8,603 bases of DNA from Spirochaetia bacterium UBA5368. GTDB taxonomy: Bacteria > Spirochaetota > UBA4802 > UBA5368. Each line of letters begins with the position of its first letter. Position 1 is the first letter of the stretch. The stretch lies in assembly GCA_002407865.1 (NCBI GenBank), contig DHPI01000004.1, positions 1-8,603 on the forward strand. Reading direction: 5' to 3'. Shown here one piece after another: positions 1 through 6,136 of the stretch. Position numbers and translations under genes: made by a program. The notes beneath the pieces were generated by a model. The model saw nothing but the letters and a program-made list of their open reading frames with translations. It was not told the DNA's origin and did not search any database.

Positions 1-59
1 GATGGGTGTGAACAGTAACATTAAAAAATCATAGTCAGGCAAAAAAATAAAAATTCTTG

Positions 60-88
60 TTGACAGTTTAAAACGATGGTGCTATATT
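60..88 (+). promoter_or_regulatory. Sigma-70-type promoter of the iscR-nifS unit
   Basis: A perfect -35 box TTGACA (60-65) is followed by a 17-bp spacer and a -10 box TATATT (83-88), and the 60 bases upstream are A-rich like an UP element. Transcription should start near 95, leaving a leader of about 140 nt before the regulator gene. The near-consensus boxes and optimal spacing are seen directly; activity is inferred. Confidence 0.8.
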
Positions 89-105
89 TAAAGCCGAGTG
101 ATTTA

Positions 106-150
106 ATAGGAATTAAAACAATAAGAATTAAATAACAGGATAATTCCTAT
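106..150. promoter_or_regulatory. Inverted repeat in the iscR leader, possible Rrf2 operator
   Basis: ATAGGAATTA (106-115) and TAATTCCTAT (141-150) are a perfect 10-bp inverted repeat with 25 bases between the arms. A third, nearly identical half-site ATAAGAATTA (121-130) lies in between, in direct orientation to the first. The group sits just downstream of the predicted transcription start, where an autorepressor could bind. GGAATT-type half-sites resemble those of CymR-like members of the Rrf2 family, but this is not the classical E. coli IscR type-1 site, so the operator role is inference. Confidence 0.4.
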
Positions 151-162
151 ACAAAGTGAACT

Positions 163-212
163 GGCAAGCTAATTTGCTTGTCATAAACAAAATATTCACT
201 GGTTAACCGGTG
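163..212. promoter_or_regulatory. Hairpin and 16-bp palindrome upstream of iscR
   Basis: CAAGC (165-169) pairs with GCTTG (176-180) as a small hairpin. CACTGGTTAACCGGTG (197-212) is a 16-bp palindrome with a single T/G mismatch pair, ending 22 bases before the start codon. The palindrome could be a second protein-binding site or could fold in the leader RNA. A Shine-Dalgarno-like AAGGTGAG (221-228) follows, six bases before ATG 235. The symmetry is real; the function is not known. Confidence 0.35.
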
Positions 213-234
213 GAAAGGGTAAGGTGAGAGCAGA

Positions 235-708
235 ATGAAACTTTCTACCAAAGGAAGATATGGCCTAAGAGCGGTGCTTGACCTTGCAGTGCATGATACC
301 GATGAAGCAGTAGCATTAAGTCAAATTGCGGAAAGACAGGGCATTTCGATGAACTATCTGGAACAATTGATTCCAAAGCTGAGGAAAGCCGGAATTGTAA
401 AGGGAATTCGTGGCGCGCAAGGCGGTTATATACTTGCTAAGCCTGCGGATAAGATTTCGACCGGAGATATCTTAAGAGCTTTGGAAGGAGACTTAAACCC
501 GGTAGATTGCGCCGAGATCACTAACGGCGAAAGTACCTGCAGCAACTCGGATACTTGTGTAACAAAATATGTTTGGAAGCGTATTAGTGATAGTATAAAT
601 GACGCTGTTGATGGAATTATGCTTTCCGAACTTGTGGAAGAGAGTAAGAGGGTGCAGACCGGGGATCCTACAGACAATAATAAAACAAAGCAATCTTGTG
701 GTAAATAA
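235..708 (+). CDS. iscR: Rrf2/IscR-family Fe-S cluster-sensing transcriptional regulator
   Basis: A 157-residue protein of usual Rrf2 length. The N-terminus (MKLSTKGRYGLRAVLDLA) and the winged helix-turn-helix around residues 25-66 (LSQIAERQGIS, YLEQLIPKLRKAGIV, RGAQGGY) are family hallmarks. Three cysteines at 92, 102 and 108 lie where IscR binds its [2Fe-2S] cluster, with wider spacing than in E. coli IscR, as is common in Firmicutes. It is a cytoplasmic DNA-binding protein that in this family represses Fe-S assembly genes when the cluster is present. It starts 29 bases upstream of nifS in the same direction, with a leader full of inverted repeats, so autoregulation of the pair is likely. 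Low GC and AGA/ATA codon use differ from everything after about 1440. A CymR-type cysteine-metabolism regulator is the main alternative. Confidence 0.85.
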   Translation: MKLSTKGRYGLRAVLDLAVHDTDEAVALSQIAERQGISMNYLEQLIPKLRKAGIVKGIRGAQGGYILAKPADKISTGDILRALEGDLNPVDCAEITNGESTCSNSDTCVTKYVWKRISDSINDAVDGIMLSELVEESKRVQTGDPTDNNKTKQSCGK

Positions 709-737
709 TACATGAAAATTTTAGGAGATGACAACGT

Positions 738-1931
738 ATGGAAAATAAAATCTACCTGGATAATGCCGCAACTACCAAGACCAGACCGGAAGTGGTAGAG
801 GCAATGTTACCTTACTTTACTGAGAAATTTGGCAATCCATCCAGCATCTATGAATTCGCTTCCCAGAACAGGAAGGCAGTTGATGAGGCAAGAGGAATTA
901 TTGCAAAGTCATTGGGTGCGGATATTTCCGAAATCTATTTTACAGCCGGCGGTACGGAGTCGGATAATTGGGCGCTGAAAGAGACTTTTGATGCCTATGC
1001 TTCCAAAGGGAATCATATCATTACGTCTAAAATTGAGCATCATGCGATTCTTCATACCTGCGAGTATCTTGAAAAGCATGGATGCGAAGTAACCTATGTG
1101 GATGTAGATGAAAATGGAGTCATAAAACTGGATCAGCTAAAAAAAGCAATCCGGCCGACCACCATTCTGATATCCGTAATGTTTGCAAATAATGAGATCG
1201 GAACGATTCAACCGATTAAGGAAATTGGAGAAATAGCAAAACAGCATAATATTTTATTTCATACAGATGCAGTACAGGCTTATGGGCAATTACCGATCGA
1301 TGTAAATGAGCTGGGCATCGACATGCTAAGTGCCAGTGCCCACAAGTTGCACGGACCGAAGGGAATCGGTTTCCTATATATTAGGAAGGGTGCGAAGCTC
1401 CACTCCTTGATTCATGGCGGGGCACAGGAAAGACAGCGCCGTGCGGGCACCGAAAATGTTCCCGGTATCGTGGGGCTTGGCAAGGCCGCCGAGCTGGCGA
1501 GAAAATTTCTTCCCGGTGAAGCGAACATCGCAACGCTTCGCGACAGGCTTGAGAACGGCATTTTGAAACAGTTCACAAATGTCAGCGTGAATGGCAATCG
1601 AAACGCCCGCGTTCCTAACACGACAAACGTCGGTTTCGAGTACATCGAGGGTGAGGCCATACTGTTATATCTCAACGAAAAGGGCATTGCGGCGTCGTCG
1701 GGCTCGGCGTGCTCGTCGGGGTCGCTTGAGCCGTCGCACGTGCTCCGCGCGATGGGCGTGCCCTTTACCGCGGCGCATGGTTCAATTCGCTTCAGTCTCA
1801 GCCGGTTTACCACCGCCGAGGAGGTCGATTACACCCTCTCGGTGCTCCCGGAGATCATCAACCGCCTGCTGGAAATTTCTCCCTTCTGGGACAAGAAGAC
1901 CGGCACGTGCAGGCCTGTCACGATATCGTAA
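738..1931 (+). CDS. nifS: Cysteine desulfurase, NifS/IscS type (group I)
   Basis: A PLP enzyme of 397 residues, typical for NifS. It takes sulfur from L-cysteine as an enzyme persulfide, giving alanine, and feeds Fe-S cluster assembly in the cytoplasm. Seen in sequence: N-terminal YLDNAATT (6-13), the EHHA histidine near 101, HTDAVQ (175-180), the PLP lysine 203 in SASAHKLHGPKG, the conserved GGAQERQRRAGTEN (227-240), and catalytic Cys325 in SSGSACSSGSLEPSH. TAGGAGATG (722-730) precedes ATG 738. The gene is complete, but about residues 215-235 the DNA changes from AT-rich with AGA/ATA codons to GC-rich with CGC/GCG codons. The usual partner iscU/nifU is absent downstream; a convergent flagellar gene follows. 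The start region matches iscR in composition and the end matches flgF. Confidence 0.92.
   Translation: MENKIYLDNAATTKTRPEVVEAMLPYFTEKFGNPSSIYEFASQNRKAVDEARGIIAKSLGADISEIYFTAGGTESDNWALKETFDAYASKGNHIITSKIEHHAILHTCEYLEKHGCEVTYVDVDENGVIKLDQLKKAIRPTTILISVMFANNEIGTIQPIKEIGEIAKQHNILFHTDAVQAYGQLPIDVNELGIDMLSASAHKLHGPKGIGFLYIRKGAKLHSLIHGGAQERQRRAGTENVPGIVGLGKAAELARKFLPGEANIATLRDRLENGILKQFTNVSVNGNRNARVPNTTNVGFEYIEGEAILLYLNEKGIAASSGSACSSGSLEPSHVLRAMGVPFTAAHGSIRFSLSRFTTAEEVDYTLSVLPEIINRLLEISPFWDKKTGTCRPVTIS
1381..1440. other. Composition breakpoint inside nifS
   Basis: Upstream of this stretch the DNA is AT-rich (many A/T third positions, Arg as AGA/AGG, Ile as ATA). Downstream it is GC-rich and stays so through nearly all the following genes. 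The change falls over the conserved codons for HGGAQERQRRAGTEN, without loss of frame. A well-conserved stretch is where homologous recombination, or a false assembly join between related genes, is expected. Confidence 0.65.
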
Positions 1932-2012
1932 CGCGGGGAATACGCCATTTTCCTGAATGGGACTTTATGGCATTGTTGAGAAATTAATTTCTGTAGATAA
2001 AAACTCACCATT

Positions 2013-2049
2013 CGCCCCCTGAATCCCCTATGGGGATTCAGGGGTAGCG
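2013..2049. terminator. Strong hairpin between convergent nifS and flgF
   Basis: CCCCTGAATCCCC (2016-2028) and its exact complement (2032-2044) form a 13-bp stem with a TAT loop. After a two-base TA bulge the stem extends by three more pairs (2013-2015 with 2047-2049). It lies between converging stop codons, so it can end transcription from both sides. No T-tract follows directly on the + strand; on the minus strand a short run of Ts follows after about ten bases. It may also belong to a family of small palindromic intergenic repeats, which cannot be tested from one copy. Confidence 0.6.
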
Positions 2050-2073
2050 GGGGCTCGGCGCATCGCCTGCGCG

Positions 2074-2910
2074 TTACCTGATTATTTCGTTGATGAGCTT
2101 GCCAAGCGTCTGGTCGTGCGTGTGCACGGTTTTCTGGTTAGCCTCGTACGCGCGCTGTACCTCGATCATGTCGACCATCTCGCGGATGGCGCTGACGTTC
2201 GATTTTTCGAGAAAGCCCTGCACCACCTTGAGATTCAGCGGCGGCAGCGGCGGGCCCGAATACTCGGTTTCGCGGTAGAGGGAATCGCCCTCTTTCTTTA
2301 TTTCGCGTATATTTTCGAAATCGGCAAGTTTTAAGCGATCGATCACGATCGGTTCTTCCCAGTTGTTGCCCGTAATGCTGACTACGTCGCGCGGGTCGCT
2401 TGAAAGGGCGCCGTTGACGATTACCTCGCCTCGCTCGTTAATCGTGAAGTTGTTTTCCTGCACGCGGATGGGTCCGTTTTCGCCCATGAGCGGGTAGCCA
2501 TTATGGTTGACGATGACGCCGTCCTGGTTGAGGGTAAAAGCGCCATTGCGCGTGTAACGCTCGCCGCGTTCGGTCATCACCGTGAAAAAACCCTGCCCCT
2601 CGAGCGCGAGGTCGAAATTGTTTTCTGTGCGCTGCAGCGAACCCTGGTCGAATTGCGTGTACACCTCGTTCACCTCGACGCCCGTGCCGAGCTTCCCGAC
2701 GATCGGCATGGTGTCGTACGAACCGGCCGGCGTTATGCCGAGACCGTCGTCGTTGATGCGCCGTAGCAGCATATCGGGAAACGCCTTGAACAGCGTCAGG
2801 TCTTTCTTGTAGCCGGTCTGGTCGACATTCGCCAGATTGTTGGCGATGGCGTCCATTCGCGCGTCCTGCGCGATCATCCCGCTTGCGCCGGTGTAGATTC
2901 CTCGAAGCAT
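2074..2910 (-). CDS. flgF: Flagellar basal-body rod protein FlgF (FlgG-like)
   Basis: A 278-residue protein of the flagellar rod/hook family. The N-terminal motif (YTGASGMIAQDARMDAIANNLAN, roughly 5-28) and C-terminal motif (EMVDMIEVQRAYEANQKTV, roughly 245-263) are the coiled-coil-forming ends shared by rod proteins. The middle holds the EGQGFF and GERYTRNGAF motifs of the FlgE/F/G core. The LLRRINDDG segment and the overall length suggest the spirochaete FlgF type, a proximal rod part of the periplasmic flagellum; FlgG is the alternative. It is exported through the flagellar type III system and so lacks a signal peptide. I chose ATG 2910 because the family begins at MLRGIYTGASG and GGAGG (2922-2926) precedes it; the open frame to 3045 is an extension inside murA. 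Start and murA stop are separated by one base, so translation is probably coupled. flgG, the usual next gene, is missing. Confidence 0.9.
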   Translation of the reverse strand: MLRGIYTGASGMIAQDARMDAIANNLANVDQTGYKKDLTLFKAFPDMLLRRINDDGLGITPAGSYDTMPIVGKLGTGVEVNEVYTQFDQGSLQRTENNFDLALEGQGFFTVMTERGERYTRNGAFTLNQDGVIVNHNGYPLMGENGPIRVQENNFTINERGEVIVNGALSSDPRDVVSITGNNWEEPIVIDRLKLADFENIREIKKEGDSLYRETEYSGPPLPPLNLKVVQGFLEKSNVSAIREMVDMIEVQRAYEANQKTVHTHDQTLGKLINEIIR

Positions 2911-2911
2911 A

Positions 2912-4180
2912 TCAGAGTTTTCCTCCCTTCTCTCTGATAATATCGGCACCGACGCCGGATAACTTTTCAGATAATTTTTCGTAACCGCGGTCAGAGTGGT
3001 AAATACGGCGGATTTCCGTGCCGTTCTCCGCGGCGAGCGCGGCAAGCACGAGCGCGGCCCCGGCGCGCAGATCTGACATCATTACCGTGGCGGAGGTGAG
3101 CTTTTTCACACCCTTGATGATTGCGACATTTCCCTCGATGGTGATGTCGGCGCCCATGCGCCGCAGCTCGCCCACGTGGGTGTACCTGTTTTCGAATATG
3201 GTTTCAATGATGACGCTGATTCCGGGGATCGTTGTCATAAGCGCCATCATCGGGGCCTGCAGATCGGTGGGGAATCCGGGATACGGCAGCGTGCGCACGG
3301 TGGTTCCGCTCAGGTCTTTTGCCGGTTTAATGCTGACGTAATCCTTCCCTTCGTCTATGACGAATCCCATGTCGCAAAGCGACGCTGTCAGCGCGCTTAT
3401 ATGCTGCGGCACCATTCGCGTGATGGTGATCTCGCCGCGGGTGATCGCCCCCGCCAGCAGGTAGGTTCCCGCCTCAATGCGGTCGGGCATTATGGAATAG
3501 GTGACAGGAGAAAGCTTTTTTACGCCTTCCACCGTGATGCGCTCGGTGCCCAGTCCCTGTATGGTCGCCCCCATCTTTACGAGAAAATTCCCAAGGTCGA
3601 CGATATCCGGTTCCATGGCGCAGTTTTCCAGCACGGTCGTTCCAGTGGCAAGCACGGCCCCCATGAGAAGATTTGCCGTCGCGCCGACCGATACCTTGCG
3701 CATGTTGAATGCCGCGCCCTTCAATCCCGGAGTGCGCGCCTTGATATATCCGTGTTCAATCCGTATTTCCGAGCCGAGCGCCTCGAATCCCGCGAGGTGT
3801 ATGTCGACCGGGCGCTCGCCGATAGCGCAGCCGCCGGGAAGCGATACATCGGCCTCGCCGCAGCGCGCCAGTAACGGCCCCATCACATACACCGACGCCC
3901 GCATTGTTTTCACCAGGTCGTAGGGCATGTCGGCGTTTTTGATCGATTTCACCCTGATCGTGAGCGTGTTCTTCTGGGTATTGAATTCTGTTTCCGCGCC
4001 GAGATATTCGATCACCTTTATTATGGTGTGAATGTCCATCAGGTCGGGCACGTTTTCCAGCGTGGTTTCTCCCTCCGCCAGCAGGCTTGCCACGATGATC
4101 GGCAGTGCGGCGTTTTTCGCGCCTGATATGGGTATTTCACCCTTCAGCGTCTTTGTGCCTCTGATCCTGTATATATCCAT
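2912..4180 (-). CDS. murA: UDP-N-acetylglucosamine 1-carboxyvinyltransferase MurA
   Basis: The cytoplasmic first committed enzyme of peptidoglycan synthesis, which transfers enolpyruvate from PEP to UDP-GlcNAc. It has 422 residues, close to the family norm, and shows the EPT fold of repeated inside-out barrels. Lys22 in SGAKNAALP, Cys118 in LPGGCAIGERPVD (the PEP-binding, fosfomycin-reactive cysteine), Asp306 in FPTDLQAP and Arg398 in HSDRGYE are all present, so it should be active and of the fosfomycin-sensitive Cys type. ATG 4180 is preceded by AAGGAGA about ten bases upstream. The 201 bases between tatA and this start hold no gene, only a 9-bp direct repeat TATGCGTAT (4226-4234 and 4243-4251) and a weak CACGG/CCGTG hairpin (4204-4218). 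The gene overlaps no coding region but carries the flgF ribosome site in its last codons. Confidence 0.97.
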   Translation of the reverse strand: MDIYRIRGTKTLKGEIPISGAKNAALPIIVASLLAEGETTLENVPDLMDIHTIIKVIEYLGAETEFNTQKNTLTIRVKSIKNADMPYDLVKTMRASVYVMGPLLARCGEADVSLPGGCAIGERPVDIHLAGFEALGSEIRIEHGYIKARTPGLKGAAFNMRKVSVGATANLLMGAVLATGTTVLENCAMEPDIVDLGNFLVKMGATIQGLGTERITVEGVKKLSPVTYSIMPDRIEAGTYLLAGAITRGEITITRMVPQHISALTASLCDMGFVIDEGKDYVSIKPAKDLSGTTVRTLPYPGFPTDLQAPMMALMTTIPGISVIIETIFENRYTHVGELRRMGADITIEGNVAIIKGVKKLTSATVMMSDLRAGAALVLAALAAENGTEIRRIYHSDRGYEKLSEKLSGVGADIIREKGGKL

Positions 4181-4357
4181 CTGTGCGTCTCCTTTCGTTC
4201 AAACACGGATCGACCGTGCGGTTTATATGCGTATCGGAAAAGTATGCGTATACCTTTCTCTTGTTTTTATAGCGGTATTCTGATTTCCGCAGCCGCCCAA
4301 CGATGCGCATGGGTGCGGGTTCGGGGAAGACTGCATCCGGGGGATATCATTGCCGTT

Positions 4358-4372
4358 CGGCGCCAGGCGCCG
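4358..4372 (-). other. Short GC hairpin just after tatA
   Basis: CGGCGCC and GGCGCCG form a stem of about six to seven pairs around a tiny loop, nine bases past the tatA stop. No T-run follows on the minus strand, so it would be a weak attenuator or an mRNA-end stabiliser rather than a full terminator. Confidence 0.3.
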
Positions 4373-4381
4373 CGGGATGTG

Positions 4382-4546
4382 TTAAAACTTACCGCGCTTT
4401 ATATCGTCCAGGTCGTCGAGCTTCTTTTTGATATCGTAAACCTCTTTGCCAAGCCCGCGTATGGTCGACATTGCCTTGTTGCCGCCGAAAAGGATTATCA
4501 GTACCAGAACGATTATAACAAGCTCCCAGATACCAGGCATTCCCAT
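4382..4546 (-). CDS. tatA: Sec-independent protein translocase subunit TatA/E-like, 54 residues
   Basis: A short gene encoding 54 residues. It has the TatA architecture: a short N-terminus (MGMPGIWELV), one membrane helix (about residues 8-20, VIIVLVLIILF), the FGG hinge (20-22), and an amphipathic helix (about 23-43, KAMSTIRGLGKEVYDIKKK) with an acidic-basic tail. TatA oligomers form the pore-like element for export of folded proteins. The C-terminal tail is very short compared with E. coli TatA (about 89 residues), nearer to small TatA/TatE proteins. ATG 4546 is preceded by GAGGTG (4553-4558), five bases away. No tatC or tatB lies nearby, so it is an orphan component whose partner must be elsewhere. 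It is transcribed towards murA and may be co-transcribed with it. The product is well supported by motif order, though such short proteins diverge strongly. Confidence 0.82.
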   Translation of the reverse strand: MGMPGIWELVIIVLVLIILFGGNKAMSTIRGLGKEVYDIKKKLDDLDDIKRGKF

Positions 4547-4574
4547 TGCGTCACCTCGCCGCAGTCAGATTAAG

Positions 4575-4620
4575 AGGATACTTTTCATCGTGCGGCTTTT
4601 GTCAATTGAAAATCGTGCGG
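4575..4620 (-). promoter_or_regulatory. Promoter of tatA with flanking direct repeats
   Basis: On the minus strand a perfect TTGACA (4605-4600) is followed, 19 bp on, by TATCCT (4580-4575), 29 bases before the tatA start. Two copies of the 9-mer CCGCACGAT (4612-4620 and 4587-4595) lie on either side of the -35 box, 25 bp apart, suggesting a repressor or activator bound to two like half-sites. The boxes are seen; the regulation is inferred. Confidence 0.5.
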
Positions 4621-4657
4621 TTTCGAATATGCGAAAGGGAAAACAGCGGTGATCCCA

Positions 4658-4694
4658 CCCCTGCGGCGCCGCCTTGAGCAATGTGCCGCAGGGG
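4658..4694 (-). terminator. Hairpin downstream of pntB
   Basis: CCCCTGCGGC (4658-4667) and GCCGCAGGGG (4685-4694) form a perfect 10-bp stem with a 17-base loop, starting 26 bases past the pntB stop. On the minus strand a TTTT run occurs only about 13 bases beyond the stem, so termination is plausible but not textbook. It separates the pnt block from the tatA promoter. Confidence 0.5.
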
Positions 4695-4719
4695 ATTTGT
4701 CCCGTCTCGCGCCGGGCGC

Positions 4720-6129
4720 TTACGTGTGCATGGCGGCCAGGTTGTCCAGCATTTTTTGCAGCGTATTCACCGCGTCGCCCATCAGCAGGCAGGTGTTCGA
4801 GCGCGTGTAGAGCGGATTGTCGACGCCCGAGTATCCCGGTCGCGTATCCATATTGCAAACGATCACGTGCCGCGCGCTGTCCGCCTCAAGGATGGGCATC
4901 CCGTAAATGGGCGTGCCCTCCGCGCTGTTCGCCGCGGGGTTCACCACATCGCACGCGCCGACGATCAACACGGCGTCGGTCGATGCGAATTCTGGATTGA
5001 TAACGTCCATTTCAACGAGTTTTTCATACGGCACGTCCACCTCCGCGAGGAGGACGTTCATGTGGCCGGGCATGCGTCCCGCGACGGGGTGGATCGCGAA
5101 CCTGACGTCTTTTCCGCGTGATACAAGCAGATCGTACAGGGCCTTTACCTGCGGTTGCGCCTGGGCAACGGCCATACCGTATCCGGGTATGATGATGACG
5201 CTGCGCGCCTCATCCAGAATCGCGACGGGATCGAGTACGCTGTCCCCCCTTTGTGCGGGATCGGGCGCCGGGGTTGCGCATGCGGCACTACCGGGCGCCG
5301 GTGTGATTCCGCGCACGGTTGTCCTCCCCGTTAGAATATCGCCGAGCGTGCGGTTCATCGCGCGGCACATTATCTGTGTCAGGATAAGCCCCGCCGATCC
5401 GACGATTGCGCCGATGGCCACAAGAAGCACGTCGGATATGGCGAAACCGCAGATGGATGCGGCAACGCCCGAATATGAATTGAGCAGCGATATCGCGATC
5501 GGCATGTCGGCGCCGCCTATCGGCAGGGTCAAAAGCACGCCGTAGGCAAGGGCAAGCAGGGTGACCGTTATGGCGGCCGTCGCCGCGGCTCGCGGTCCCG
5601 ATACCGAACCAGCGACGCACAGCGCCAGCAGTGCGGTGAGCACAAGCGGTGAAATGAACGATTGCCCTCGTATTACAACGGGCTTCTGCGGCAGAACGTG
5701 CTGGAGCTTTCCGGCGGCGATGATGCTCCCCGAAAGCGTGACGGCGCCGACAACGAGCGCCAGTTGCCCGGCGACGCGGTTGTAGAGGTCCATTTCGGCA
5801 TGTTTTTCAAAAATGACGACAAGCGCCACGAGCATGGAGGCGCCGCCGCCGAGGCCGTTCAGCAGGGCGACCATCTGCGGCATCTGGATCATTGCCACGC
5901 GAAAGGCCAGTACTATGCCGATAAGGGCTCCGATTCCCATTGCGGCGAAAAGCAGGGCGCCGTCGAGTATGCGGTTATGCCACATCACGAAGACGATCGC
6001 GGCGAGCATGCTTATCGCCCCGAGCCTGTTGCCAAGGGCCGCCGTTTCGGGCGAGCTCATGAGTTTGATGCCGATCAGAATGACGATGACGGTGATGAGC
6101 CCGGCGATTTCGTATATTCCCATGTCCAT
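4720..6129 (-). CDS. pntB: NAD(P) transhydrogenase beta subunit (membrane + NADP(H) domain)
   Basis: A 469-residue PntB of normal length. It supplies most of the proton channel and the NADP(H)-binding domain III of the inner-membrane transhydrogenase, which couples hydride transfer between NADH and NADP+ to proton entry. Residues 1 to about 265 hold a series of hydrophobic segments, including the conserved GGADMPIAISLLNSYSG (205-221). A linker rich in Ala/Pro (about 272-300) leads to domain III with PGYGMAVAQAQ (315-325), RFAIHPVAGRMPGHMNVLLAE (343-363), and GDA near the C-terminus. The usual GAND motif reads GACD (391-394). ATG 6129 follows the pntA2 stop by seven bases, with GAGG just before it. 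It is the last gene of the minus-strand pnt unit and ends before a hairpin. Confidence 0.97.
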   Translation of the reverse strand: MDMGIYEIAGLITVIVILIGIKLMSSPETAALGNRLGAISMLAAIVFVMWHNRILDGALLFAAMGIGALIGIVLAFRVAMIQMPQMVALLNGLGGGASMLVALVVIFEKHAEMDLYNRVAGQLALVVGAVTLSGSIIAAGKLQHVLPQKPVVIRGQSFISPLVLTALLALCVAGSVSGPRAAATAAITVTLLALAYGVLLTLPIGGADMPIAISLLNSYSGVAASICGFAISDVLLVAIGAIVGSAGLILTQIMCRAMNRTLGDILTGRTTVRGITPAPGSAACATPAPDPAQRGDSVLDPVAILDEARSVIIIPGYGMAVAQAQPQVKALYDLLVSRGKDVRFAIHPVAGRMPGHMNVLLAEVDVPYEKLVEMDVINPEFASTDAVLIVGACDVVNPAANSAEGTPIYGMPILEADSARHVIVCNMDTRPGYSGVDNPLYTRSNTCLLMGDAVNTLQKMLDNLAAMHT

Positions 6130-6136
6130 GGCGGCC

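Noticed and set aside
1412..1813. Minus-strand open frame opposite the 3' half of nifS
   Set aside because: It appears only because that half is GC-rich; no motif supports it.
1979..1992. 14-bp perfect palindrome AGAAATTAATTTCT
   Set aside because: Short and AT-rich in an AT-rich gap; expected by chance often enough and not tied to any gene start.
2911..3045. 45-residue N-terminal extension of FlgF
   Set aside because: It lies wholly inside murA, is basic and low-quality, and the family begins at MLRGIYTGASG, which has its own ribosome site.
3176..3874. Long + strand open frame opposite murA
   Set aside because: It is antisense to a certain enzyme gene, and its product is rich in Arg/His with no recognisable domain.
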